Shown here piece after piece: positions 12,282-22,535 of a stretch of 64,000 nt of DNA. Position numbers and translations under genes: made by a program. The notes below the pieces were generated by a model. It was not told the DNA's origin, did not search any database, and saw only the letters and a program-made list of their open reading frames with translations. Source of the stretch: Ramazzottius varieornatus (lineage: Eukaryota > Tardigrada > Eutardigrada > Parachela > Ramazzottiidae); contig BDGG01000002.1 in NCBI GenBank assembly GCA_001949185.1, positions 3,651,427 through 3,715,426 on the forward strand. Reading direction: 5' to 3'. Every line of letters begins with the position of its first letter. The first letter of the stretch is position 1.

Positions 12282-13648
12282 TCAACAGAAAACGCTGCCG
12301 CTGGAATTAAGACAGAAAAGTGCAGAAGCAAATGCGACCGCCTGGAATGGGCCCACGTCAATTAATTCTGGAAGAAGAACACGTCGAGTTCTTTGGCGAG
12401 TGTGGGCGCGTCGAGCTGATCCAGCCAACCGCAAAGCTTGGCGGAGTTCGACGGCAATCAGGACTGCGATACTGTATGTCTGACTTTCCTTCGTCCATAG
12501 GACTTCGAACCGACCCATTAGGGCGTCAACGGAAGACAACGGCTCTTCGAACTCTTTACACTTGAAGTGTCCGCGGATGATGTCGGTGTAAACCTGGCGC
12601 GTCAAATCGTCGTACTTTCCCGAATACTTCCTTCGAACCGTTAAGGATTTTCATGAAGGGAAGACAAAAAGAAAAAATACGGGAAGTGACGATGCACACT
12701 GAACCATAATCTTTTCCCAAGTGGCGTCAAAGTGAACTTGGGTGGCGTGCACTTGCCGCCAAACACAACCTCGACTCCTGAACGTGTCAAAACAACCTAG
12801 ACGACCGATTACAATCTGGGGAAAAACATGGTCGGAATTCAATCGCGTACGAAGAATGTGAGATTTGCAGAAGGGTACGATTCGGAATTCGGGAAATTAT
12901 ATCGGTAGATTGTACACGTACCTTTTCTTCCTTTCCGACATCGCGGACAGCTTTCAGAACAGGAACAGGTGGGGAATGCTCGGTATACTGCAACGACATC
13001 ATGGCGTTCGAAATACACCCAGCCTCCCACCGCATCGCTGGGACGAAAATCTGCCATCCGATGACTTCCATCATGCGATCCCCACCAGTGGCAGAATCTT
13101 TGATGTGACCGTGGAGCGGACGTCCAAATCTCTCCAGGACACAAAAGAGAAAACTGAAGGCTTTGAAGCCTCCTTGTCCGCGCTCGATGTAGACCTGCTT
13201 CGGGTCACACAGGCGCTGAAGATCGCTGTCAAACATGGTGTGGGCTCTCCGAATGTCTTCCCCGTCGAGCCTGTTGAAAATTGGCAGGCGCAGAAAATCC
13301 TTCCCTCCTCCAGCTTCAATTTCTTTTTGAAGCGAAAATACACACCAAACTCTAGTCCCGCAAAGACAGAAGAAAGTGCAAACTCTTACCGCGAGACGAG
13401 TGAGAGCGCTGAAAACCAAAGTACGAGTTCCGAATTCGGGAATCAACGACTGAAAACGCTCGTGCGAAATGATCTTGCACTCCGTCTTGTGTCGATCGTT
13501 CCAAACTGAATCCTACACGAAAGAAATATTTGATCTCGCACACGAAGCAAACTTGCTAAAGGTTTCTCGAACATCTGGATAAGCTGTGTTTTCGCACCTG
13601 GCATTCTTTCGAGCAGTAACAGACGTAGTGACATTCCGCGCAGCGTTC
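12282..13648 (-). CDS. SMYD-like (MYND/SET-related) gene, divergent or decaying copy 1
   Basis: Recognisable exons: MYND end 13598-13648 (RCAECHYVCYCSKECQ, donor after CAG); 13390-13512 (DRHKTECKIISHERF...LTRLA); 12922-13326; and 12282-12614 ending in TGA. The last three join in phase 0 and stay open for 287 codons. The third exon contains RLCDPKQVYIERGQGG and a SET-like tail LKAVRDVGKEEK. The NHSC.PN motif of active SET domains is replaced by GCISNAMMSLQ. The last exon matches the C-terminal helical repeat part of SMYD proteins and of copy 2. The Cys-rich post-SET module is missing. Upstream of the MYND exon the frame meets a TGA, and the usual first CxxC of the finger was not found. SMYD proteins are lysine methyltransferases; loss of the key motif makes catalysis unlikely here. 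Either a divergent gene or an early pseudogene. Confidence 0.6.
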
Positions 13649-14248
13649 TAGGTTTCCGGAGCTGGGTGTGCCTCACTTTTTGCTGCTGGTGCAGGCGGTG
13701 GCTTCTTCGGTCCAGATTTTTTCGAAGCGTCCTTTTTCTTCATCTTGATCGCGGGCTCAAAGTTGCAGCGGATGAGAGAGCTTGTTCAGCCACGCGACAA
13801 GGCAACGAAAAGAGATCCTCTCTGGATGATGACTACAGGAATGAGGAATCTAGCTGAATGAAAAACCCACCCATGATGGCCCATCAGCATCAGGTGAGGA
13901 GGCGCGCCCGGCGTGGTCGAGGTCATATGCCGTACTTCGTTTGACTGCTTTACTTTAAAGTACCGATCTACTGCAGTGGGACAGTTTTGGGTCCAGATGC
14001 GTGTAAAGTGAGCATTGTAGTCCATTTCTCCGCACTCATGTGCCGAGAAACTTTTTCCGTTCCAAATCTTCACTCCCATGAATGATCCATTTCGCCACAT
14101 CGCGGATCATGGAATTTCGGAAACATGATACTTGGCCCAGGTGGTCCACGAGACGAGATATCAAATACCTAGACCATGTCACCACGCCTCGGTCATTCAA
14201 AGACACGGAACCATAGACGGGATAGAAAACACGTTTTCACGTTTTCAA

Positions 14249-14319
14249 GTAAGAATCCAGTAAAATGAAAACGAAAGAAGCAGCACGTTCTTTCGTTCTC
14301 ATTTTTACTGGATTCTTAC
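14249..14319. repeat. Hairpin, 30-bp arms
   Basis: GTAAGAATCCAGTAAAATGA... at 14249-14278 is matched in reverse complement by ...TTTTTACTGGATTCTTAC at about 14290-14319, with one or two mismatches and an 11-bp loop. It lies between the SMYD-like copy 1 and the serpin. The rest of 13860-14727 shows one unrecognised antisense open frame (13786-14100) and nothing else. Confidence 0.7.
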
Positions 14320-14727
14320 CGGAGAGACGCCCAGGAAACTGATCAAGTCGAAAACTATACTTATAGTGTCATGGCCAGGAGAGAAAACTTGTCTTGCTCA
14401 AGAAAAGAACCGCCCGTTGTCCAGATGACCATGACCACACCGAGAATGACATCGTATTTTTATCGTCTGAGCGAAACAGTGCTGTCCAAAAGGAAGAACG
14501 ATTTGCTTATTCTTGTTCTTGTAACGGCACGAGAAAAAATGCGTAGTGAACTGCAGTTGCAGTCTTACAGAATCTGATGTTAACATTTTTGCTGGGAGCT
14601 TTTCGTCCATTCAGCCCCACACCGCCACTTGGTGAACGATTCACGAAACGAACTGGCGAAGACCGATATGGTACCCAAGTGATCTTCGTAGCAGGACGTT
14701 TCAACTTTCAAGCAAAGAAAATGGAGA

Positions 14728-16718
14728 CTAAAATTTGGTAACCCGTCCCATGAACACGATTAACCCAGATCGCTCGTGGCGAATCGCAAAAAGGAATGGG
14801 TGGTCAACTCGAAATTCGATAGGTGGCCGATCGTCCGAAGATGTCATGAGAGACATTAGCATTATTTGCATCCCCGTAGCTGCGGCGGCCTCGGTTCCCT
14901 CTTCATCGACCTCTACACATGAAAACACATCAGCATCTACGCAGATCTTTCAGTCATTTTTGCCCTGGGAACAGTGATTTGCCGTACCCAATTAAGGTAT
15001 GGAGCGTGAATGTGTGCCCCTACCCCCGGGGCCTCGCCAGATTTAGAATTGGATTTCTCGCCATCCTTTAGCGCACTTTAACGGCTGTCACATCCCAGCG
15101 TATTCTGAAAATGGTTTAGTTACTTTGAAACCAGCGCGTGCTAGACTGTGGCCAAAGCTTTAGCTTTAGATTCGCGTGTCTTGGCGCGACAACTTGTGCT
15201 TCGGTATATTTGCAGTAACGTAGCTGATTGCAGTTTAGAATCTCGAGCGATTCTCAATACCGAGATACTTCATGTTCTGTTAAGGTCGGATTCACAACAG
15301 GGATGGGAGCACTCTTGAACCAGGAAATTGCTGTGCCGCTACTCAGATCACTTCCTCTAGATACCTTGACTGATCTTCTCAATGTAGGTACCGTTTTGCA
15401 TGTTTTGATTGAGAGGATTCGCTCTTGGTCATCCCGCTTCCGGGGAGATTCTCGCGCCAAGACACGCGAATCTAAAGCTAAAGCTTTGGCCACAGTCTAG
15501 CACGCGCTGGTTTCAAAGTAACTAAACCATTTTTAGAATACGCTGGGATGTGACAGCCGTTAAAGTGCGCTAAAGGATGGCGAGAAATCCAATTTCTAAA
15601 TCGGGCGGGGCCCGAGGTAGGGGCAGAAATTCACGCTCGATATCTTCAAGTGGGTACGGCGAATCATTGCCTGGGAAGAACGTCTTCCACAGTCAGATCT
15701 AGTGGAACTTACTAATGAACGTCTTATGTACGACCTTCGACACCATCAGTTTGCCATCTGTAATTCCGCTCAGGTCGGCTTCTCGGCTGAACAACTGCTG
15801 GATACCCAACTTCTTCAAGGTGGCTATCAGGTCCAGGTTCTTTTCGATCTTGAATCTTGGCAAGTATAAATTAGCCAAACGATGATCCTCCGAGCCTACG
15901 TTCATTGCCTTGAAGCTATCAGTCTTCAGGGCGTTCTCCAATGCCGTTAAGCCTTTATTGTCTTTAGGCAAAACTACCAGCAAAGACAAATCCTTATCTT
16001 TGTAAGGAATCGACAAGGCATGAAAAGGCGGAAGTCCGTTTTTCGAGCCGTCCAAGTTGTCAAAGTACTTGTACCGTTCTCCCGATAATCTCATCATCTT
16101 GACCTTTGTCTTCGATCCATCCAGCGCAGTGAAATCTTCATCCTTAGTTTGGCTCTTGGGGAAAGGTTCCTCCCATCTGGCTTTGAAGTGGATGGCGTTG
16201 ACTAAAATCATCAAGGTTGCAGGGCCGACGCTGTCTTCCGTGATCAAGTTCTTGATCTTGTTGGCGGTCTGTTGCTCGACCCATTGGTTGATTGCTTTTG
16301 CAGCACCGGTTGCGTTGTGCTGAAAGTCGACTACGCCGACGGTCGACTGCAGCTTGCTGAAAACGGTGGAAATGTAGGATTGTTTGATCTCGGCAGACTT
16401 CTCGACGTAGGCACGGTTGGCTAAGCTAAAGTTATAGGGGGAGTTCTTCGGGACGTTGAAGATGGAGATGACGTTGCCGAACGAGTCGAGGACCTGCTGG
16501 TCCTTGCCGGACTGGAGATTCAGCGCCTGGCTGATCTCATTCTGGGTCACTCCCTTTGCGCCGGCGTAAGCTAGGAACAACACAGAAGCAATGCTAAGGG
16601 GCGACAGGAATAGGTTGTCGGAAGAAGTGGTCGCGATGCTCTGGTAGATGTTTGTGGAGAAACCGTTTAGCGACTGCTGAATCGAGGAATCAACTAATGA
16701 AGAGCTGGAGGGACTCAT
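14728..16718 (-). CDS. Serpin (intracellular, clade-B-like)
   Basis: Two coding exons, 15713-16718 and 14728-14912, join A|AG in phase 1 and give 396 aa with TAG at 14728, the normal serpin length. The start ATG at 16718 lies 30 bp inside an exon with acceptor TTTAGTTTGCAG. No hydrophobic leader follows, so the product is probably cytosolic. Serpin landmarks are all present: FLSPLSIASVLFLAYAGAKG, NAIHFKARWEEPF, the hinge KVDEEGTEAAAATG, and the C-terminal DHPFLFAIRHERSGLIVFMGRV. The Ala-rich hinge predicts an inhibitory serpin that inserts its loop after cleavage. The reactive loop continues MQIMLMSLMTSSDDRPP and is several residues longer than in alpha-1-antitrypsin. Simple counting from the hinge puts P1-P1' at Met-Ser, but the length makes this uncertain. 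The 800-bp intron holds a large foldback element. Confidence 0.93.
14960..15685. repeat. Large foldback element in serpin intron
   Basis: Arms of about 225 bp (about 14960-15190 and 15450-15685) are near-perfect reverse complements. For example TGGCCAAAGCTTTAGCTTTA near 15150 pairs with TAAAGCTAAAGCTTTGGCCA near 15473. The arms flank a loop of about 260 bp without coding capacity. The element fills nearly the whole intron between the two serpin exons. Confidence 0.85.
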
Positions 16719-16748
16719 GGTGAGCGGCTTCTCAGGTCCGACAATACT

Positions 16749-17477
16749 GCAAACTAAACCATGCCGAACATTTGGTTTGAGCAAGAAACGGAAGCAGTGT
16801 AGTCGTCTTGCTAGAGGCGGAGACTAGCAGCATGATTATATACTGTTTGCCCAGCAGCTGATAGAATCAATACCTGCTTGAGACGAACCGAAATCAAGCA
16901 ACCTTTTGGCTTCTGAGTCCAGCAGTTCACACGTGGTTCGATCACCAGACTCTCTCGAAGAACGACACTAGTGACCGTGGAAAGATACTATATCAAGCGA
17001 TCGTTTCACGCACTCCTACGTCTTCCAAGCTAAAACGCCACCGGAGAGAATTTTCGGTTCAAAAAATTCACCTCAGCGCCGGGTGTCGGATGTTTAGTTC
17101 TCTTGACATTTTGACAAATAAAACATCCCCCCCACCATGTACTTAACCCACCGAAAAGGACTATCTTTCGATCTCACCAATACTTTTGACTGTCTTGAAG
17201 GTTTTGCTTCTCTAGTGAATTTGACGGTCCTATTTCCCCTTCCTCTATCTCGCTTCACACTCCACCCCAGCGGTGGTAAACACGTAGCCACTCGATAAAA
17301 GGCTTGGTACAAAGATGTGCGACTGACGATAGTTCTTTGAGAAAACGAAAACTGGGCACAAGGGGAACTAAACTAATAATCTTGGTATCGCACAGTAACT
17401 GGAGGTTTCGAATAACGGAGGAAAGCATGTAACTACTACGGCACAGAACTAAAGGTCTATGTGGCAAAGTTTCTTGT
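16749..17477. other. Serpin 5' flank, no gene seen
   Basis: The acceptor near 16748 means the serpin has a noncoding first exon further right in this stretch. No other gene or repeat was recognised. The SMYD-like copy 2 ends at 17478. Confidence 0.4.
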
Positions 17478-17818
17478 TTACTGTTCACCGCTCATACGGC
17501 GCATATCCAAGCGCCACAGCATCTGCAAAACCAGAGCGATGTCCGGTTGACGCTTGCCTAGTTCGGCCTGAACCAAGCGGTTTAGTTTAAAGATGTCGTT
17601 CTCCTTCGCAAAAATGCGTTCGAAACGCTGGATTACGACGTCCATGTACTTCTTGGCGTCCCTGTACTTCCCTTGCTTCACGTACGCCGCAACAATGTCG
17701 TAGTAGACCAGGCTTGTTATGGGATCATACTTGTTCTTGTAGTGCCTAAAGAACGAAAAACGCCAGGTTGGTTCTTTAGATGGAAGGCCGGTAAACGAGC
17801 CGTACAGAATCGTTTCTT

Positions 17819-17905
17819 CAAGTGGCGCCCGACATCATTGTTTCTGGCCAGAAGCGTGCGCCACTTAGAGCAACGAACTCAAGTGGCGTACACTTTCAGT
17901 CGAAA
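17819..17905. mobile_element. MITE-B copies in SMYD-like copy 2 intron
   Basis: TCAAGTGGCGCCC with its partner GCGTGCGCCACTT at about 17819-17870 is followed at once by another AAGTGGCGTACACTTTCAGT end at about 17880. This suggests one insertion beside or inside another. Both lie in the last intron of the SMYD-like copy. Confidence 0.55.
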
Positions 17906-18427
17906 ATAATTATGGAAATGAACGGCATTTGAAACAACGATCTTGTAATTCCAGCAGAAACGATTTTGTACGGTTCGTTTTCCAGTCTTTCAAATAACTT
18001 ATAACAGTGTCAGACAGCAAAAGCAACATCTGATTACTGGAAGCAAGATTTCACTTAATCAATGGACGGAATTATTTGCTTCAGCCAAGGGATGTACTCT
18101 GGCAGGCAACCAGGTCCGCTTTTTCTCAAGTAACGAGTGGCGTCCTGACAAACTAAACCCGACAAAAGGTTGGTCGGATGCAGGAGCTCGATCGCGCGTC
18201 GGATCTGTTCACGAACCACGTCATGTTCTGGGACAGCCGAGTTTCGTTGGCTCAGCCATTTGTCCAGCTCCGTAATGAGTGGCTTTGCGTCCTTCAGTTT
18301 TTGGCTGTTGTTCGTTCCGCAGGCTGGACAGGGAAGTCAAACGGAATAGCATGGTCACAGTTACAGCTGATGCATTTCAACGCGCATTGCTCGGCTTGCT
18401 GAACGCCTCCAAAACATTTGTTGTCTG

Positions 18428-18477
18428 AAAGTGGCGCACACTTTTATTCAGTATTAATGGAAACTCGCGCCACTTGA
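18428..18477. mobile_element. Short MITE-B copy
   Basis: AAAGTGGCGCACACTTTTA and inverted CGCGCCACTT enclose only about 50 bp. It lies in the intron between the 18511 donor and the Cys-cluster exon of the SMYD-like copy 2. Confidence 0.6.
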
Positions 18478-18722
18478 GACGACGATTCTAATGCCTCACG
18501 TCCCAGTTACTGTAACGGGGTCTTCGATGCGACTGTACATTGGACGGCGGAACCGTCTGACCACCCCAGCCAGGAACCGCCAAGCGTGTGGTCCGGAATC
18601 GTCGGTCTTGACGTACAGCTGCTTTGGATCGCATAGAGTCAAGATGTTGTCATAGAACTTGAGCATCAACTCCGGGCCATGCCAGAAGTTCCGCACTTCT
18701 AGGAGCTCCTTTCTCAGTGGTA

Positions 18723-18887
18723 CAGGGTACGACAAAATAAACCGTTAAAAATGGGTGTATGGAGCCAGATGGTCAAAGCCAATGAAATTTTCGCATACAG
18801 CAAAACCTAATTCTCATTGGCTGAGGGGTAAGTAAGCTCAGCTGGAGTCTTACGCCCATTTTTAACGGTTAATTTTGTCGTACACTA
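18723..18887. mobile_element. MITE-A copy 2, inserted in a coding exon
   Basis: 165 bp, ends CAGGGTACGACA and TGTCGTACACTA, flanked on both sides by TA. Nearly identical to 8362-8526. Removing the element and one TA joins the flanks into one continuous SMYD-like frame (...GDLLRL|PLRKELL...), which fixes the target site exactly. This marks it as a Tc1/mariner-type nonautonomous element. Confidence 0.88.
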
Positions 18888-20327
18888 TAGGCGAAGAAGG
18901 TCACCCTGTCTATTTCCGACGTCAAGTTCTTTCTGAAAAACCACTGCTGTCTGATCGTGTCCAAACTTCTTTGCGCTCACCATACTACTTCCGAGGACGA
19001 AACAATATCTTCACTTACCGCGAGACGAGCGAGCGTAGCGACCAATAGTAGAGTAAACTCGCGCGAAGGTTCCGTGACCAAGATGCTCTTGTTGGACTGG
19101 AACAGTCTCTTGCATTTCAGCTTGTGTCGTTCCTTCCAGTCGACTGTCTGTACAACACACAAAAGAAACAGAAGCATGACACGCCAAGTCAGCAGTTGCT
19201 CGAATCGCCTTTTGGATACACTGTCACTTTTGATTCTACCGCTTCGAAGGTTCTTCCAGCAACTTGGGAAACTGGATTCAACGTACCTAGCATTCCTTGG
19301 AACAGTAGTGGGCATACTGACAGCCCGAGCATCGCTTGACTTTTCCCAGTTTCTCCTGATCCAAGCCGCACCGGTAGCAGAATTGGTGGACAACCTCTGG
19401 TGAAACCGTCCAGACGTAAGGGTGAAACTGACAGACAGTAGAGGCTTCTTTGAAGCGAACATCGAAGTTATCTTCTGGCGTCTTCTTCCCGGGAAACGCC
19501 GTCGTACTCGCATCAGCTACAGGCGTTGTTTCCATCTTGAGCAACCCCACGGATGTCTCACGGACGAATACCACCGGGATTTCTAACTTCAGCTGGCTTG
19601 GATGGAAGTCGCACGATCTTCCGGCAAACGGAAACCAGTACAAAGAATCAACAGGTTGAACTTAAACGTGTTCAAACAAGCAACATCGCCCGAGCTTTCG
19701 CTCCAGGGCCGGCGTAATCCCTGCGGGAGTAGTAGGGGCAAATTTTCCGGGAGCTGCCGTGTGCATCACGGTGCCAGCGGTGGATAACTGGACACCAGGT
19801 GGATTTATTCAGCGACCCTACACAGAATTCAGATTTACCTAAATCAGTTGATTTAGTTTAGGCTAATGCTATTTTACCCACGCTGGTGTCTATTTCCCCC
19901 CGCCCCCTGTCAATCGTTATTTCTTGAGAACCGAGTTTGAAAACCCGTGTTTGGAATTTGGGGATTGTGGAAACGTGGTTCCAAAGGTGCAGTGGACGGG
20001 TTAGCGATCGTTCCAGCGGACACGCCGGTGGCGGAATCTAACGGGCGGTGGCAGTGGTAGGTAGCGGTGATCGCGGTGAAAAAAGCGATTTCATGGTGGT
20101 GTACAAAGGCCCCGGTAGACGAATAAAACCCTTGCTCAGGACAAGATGGGTACAACGATAGCGCATGAAGATATCGATGGAACTCGTGAGTCCAGCTAAG
20201 ACCATGAACCTGCTTGACGATACCATAATATTCCCGCATCCATCGAGAGCTCTTGCTGTAATTTGCTGATCAGGATTCAAGGTCGCAGCGGCGGGCACGA
20301 TCATCCACAGATTCAAAACTTGGCGCA

Positions 20328-20346
20328 AGGGGAGGGGAGGGGAGGG
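20328..20346 (+). other. G-quadruplex-type run
   Basis: GGGGAGGGGAGGGGAGGG: four G-runs separated by single A, the strict pattern for an intramolecular quadruplex. No gene overlaps it. Confidence 0.6.
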
Positions 20347-20423
20347 TACAAAACAGCCTATTTACCCAGGGATTCGTCAAACGCTGCTGTTACTGATGTG
20401 CCTCGGATCCGGCTTCACACAAA

Positions 20424-20477
20424 GCAAAACGGCGTTCGGGATGCCAGTACGCTCATTACTGCTCGAAAGAATGCCAG
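20424..20477 (+). pseudogene. Isolated MYND-finger fragment of the SMYD-like family
   Basis: The + strand encodes AKRRSGCQYAHYCSKECQ followed by GTAGTC at the position of the paralogues' splice donor. It matches the end of the MYND exon of the copies at 13.6 and 19.3 kb but is on the opposite strand. The next exon expected (DRHK/ERHK) does not follow, so it is a relic. Confidence 0.7.
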
Positions 20478-20992
20478 GTAGTCGTACCGAAAACGATAAC
20501 CAGAAAATACCGTGGTATTTTCTTGGCGCTTGTTACTCTTGTTCATCTTGTGGTATGGAGAATCTCCTGTCATGCTGATGTGACTGTAGATTGGCTTATC
20601 ATGAATCATGAGAACTCCTTGAAATTCGTTTTTTCTTTTTATGGAGAGATCGAGGGCGGAAATTTCAACAGCGACTTTCTGTGCTTGTCGGGCGAGATGG
20701 ACTGTTCTCGTCTAATGCTGTACAATCCAGCGCACAATTTCTCGCACAACCACTGCACAATCCGATTTTTGTGTCACTCAGACAAGAATGGTATACGTAG
20801 CTCGAAGTACCGCCGGAAGCGGCCACCGTAAGCTCTTACTTTTTCCGTTCTCCAGATGGCTTTAGTGGTCTCTGAAGGCCTGCACCTCGTATCAGATGTC
20901 GAAAGCGAGAAGACTGCCTCAGTCTGAATACCCGACTCTGCTATCTCGAGAAAGCCCATTCCCGTGCTATAACTTCGGCTGGGTTGTTTGCG

Positions 20993-22535
20993 ATGGCTGT
21001 TCCGAACGCCGACTCAGATATTCCTAAAGCTGGAGCTCCTCTCATCAATGGGCAGTCAACAGCACGAGAAGGACCGTTTGCAAGGTTTGGGGTCTGACTT
21101 CTTTACGCCGGTTGTTTCATCCTTCTCGCCAAGTACTGTAACTCACCTATCTATTCCGTAGTCCCTTGACGCTCTACAAAGGAGTGAGACTCATCAGGCG
21201 AAACTTGGAAGTGATGCCAGACCTCGAACGGTTTCAGGCCTTCCCTGACGATATCATCGTTGCCACATTTCCTAAATCAGGTGTGAAACATTAGGATTTT
21301 TTTCGAGTCTGTTTGGGCGTCAGGTGGGCCCACGACATCACTGCGAACTGCTTTAAAAAGCCTGCTGCGATGACGTCGTGCGCAACTACATGTTCTTACT
21401 GTGCGTAGTTGTTCGTGGCTCTGTTCACCCCCTCTGGCGGTTTCGTCACCCACTTCTGTTGTGATGTGACTACCTTGCCAGAAGTACAGAGTTGTTCAGG
21501 GGATACTAATGAATAGAACTGTCAGTTCCAAATCCGGATGACTGACACACTACATCTTTTTTCTCGTTTACCAGGAACGACATGGATGCAAGCCATTGTC
21601 ACTTTAATCGTCAACAATGGCAACCCTGAATGTCTTCATAACGGCCTGCTGGAAGACAAGTGGCCTTACTTGGAAAGTGGGAAGAGGAACCAGACAGGAA
21701 GACATCTGGACAGTGCTCTCACCATGCCACGCCCAAGAACTCTCAAGACCCACTTGCCCTGGCAAGCTCTGCCAGAAAGTGCACACAGCGCCAAGACGAG
21801 GGTACGGTTATGCACAGGTTCGCCTGGACATACTGAACCTACAGTAGTTTTCTGTAGGTGATTTATGTCGCAAGGAACCCGAAGGACACGTTGGTGTCCA
21901 TGTATTTCTTCGTGAAGGCCCACCGCGTCTTGGATTTCCGCGGCGACCTGGACGACTTCGTCAAACTCTTCGTCAAAGACGACTGTGTATACTGTCCGTA
22001 CTTCGATAACGTGGCGGGATATTGGAAAAGAAGGAGCGAACCCAATGTATTTTTCACCACATACGAGAAACTTCAAACGGTACGTGCCGACATCTCCCTT
22101 GTCTTGCTAAACACAGTCTCTCGACTGTTTTTTTTTGCTGCAGGATCCGGTGGTGGAAGTAAAAAAGGTGGCGATTTTTCTGCAACGGCCGATCTCCCAG
22201 GAAGAGGCTACAATGATTGCTCGCTACACCACCTTCGACAGCATGAAAGATAACGACTTCGTCAATTATTCTCACACGCATCGCAATGGCATTATCGACT
22301 TCAACATCGCTCCCTTCTTCCGCTCAGGTACTGCATGACTTGTACAAACAGAGCTTCCCTTGAGACGGAAGGTGCGCCCTACTGTAGATGCGTCATGGAG
22401 ATTTCTTTCACTGTAGGCAAAATCGGAACTTGGAAGAGGAACATCACCGTCGAACAGAACGAGATCATCGACAAATGGATCGCTGAAAATATGGCGCGAG
22501 AAGACCTGCAAGGACTTGAATTTCAGTACCGTTAG
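20993..22535 (+). CDS. Cytosolic sulfotransferase (SULT family)
   Basis: Six exons: 20993-21084, 21162-21280, 21575-21801, 21858-22079, 22144-22327, 22417-22535. Phases agree; 963 nt, 320 aa, TAG at 22533. The enzyme transfers sulfate from PAPS to hydroxyl or amine groups of small molecules in the cytosol. Motifs seen: the 5'-phosphosulfate loop TFPKSGTTWMQ (split by an intron at SG|TT), KTHLPW, the 3'-phosphate loop YVARNPKDTLVSMYFF, TTYEKL, and the C-terminal GKIGTWKRNITVEQN, which takes the place of the usual RKG..GDWKN. No leader or membrane segment precedes it. The His of the KTHLPW motif is the expected catalytic base. The substrate cannot be told from sequence. Confidence 0.94.

Larger units (their letters stand above)
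17478..19535 (-). pseudogene. SMYD-like copy 2, disrupted by a MITE and other lesions
   Basis: Parts in order: 19287-19535 (first ATG at 19535; MYND finger FCYRCG...KVKRCSGCQYAHYCSKEC); 19019-19147 (TVDWKERHKLKCKRLFQ); 18511-18932 (DLLRL...LCDPKQLYVKTDDSG, split by an element); about 18063-18412 (Cys cluster ALKCISCNCDHAI, then PCPACGTNNSQKLKD in another frame); 17478-17745 (helical C-terminal part). It is a paralogue of the copy at 12.3-13.6 kb with the same exon borders. Lesions: (1) TAG at 19287-19289 exactly where the paralogue and the fragment at 20.4 kb have CAG before the donor; (2) a 165-bp MITE at 18723-18887 inside an exon, flanked by TA, creating a stop two codons into the insert; (3) a one-base frame break in the Cys cluster near 18310; (4) TAA before the next donor near 18062. 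MITE-B copies lie in two introns. Confidence 0.75.
19646..20992. other. Intergenic, with SMYD fragment and G-run
   Basis: Apart from the MYND fragment and the G-run listed separately, no gene was recognised between the SMYD-like copy 2 and the sulfotransferase start. The sulfotransferase promoter should lie at the right end. Confidence 0.4.

Noticed and set aside
12865-13509. 214-codon frame on the + strand
   Set aside because: It is the shadow of the SMYD-like exons on the other strand, which carry the family motifs and splice sites.
13786-14100. 104-codon - strand frame beginning MWRNGSFMGVKIWNGK
   Set aside because: No recognisable domain, and it does not join in phase to the MYND exon of the SMYD-like gene; left unannotated.
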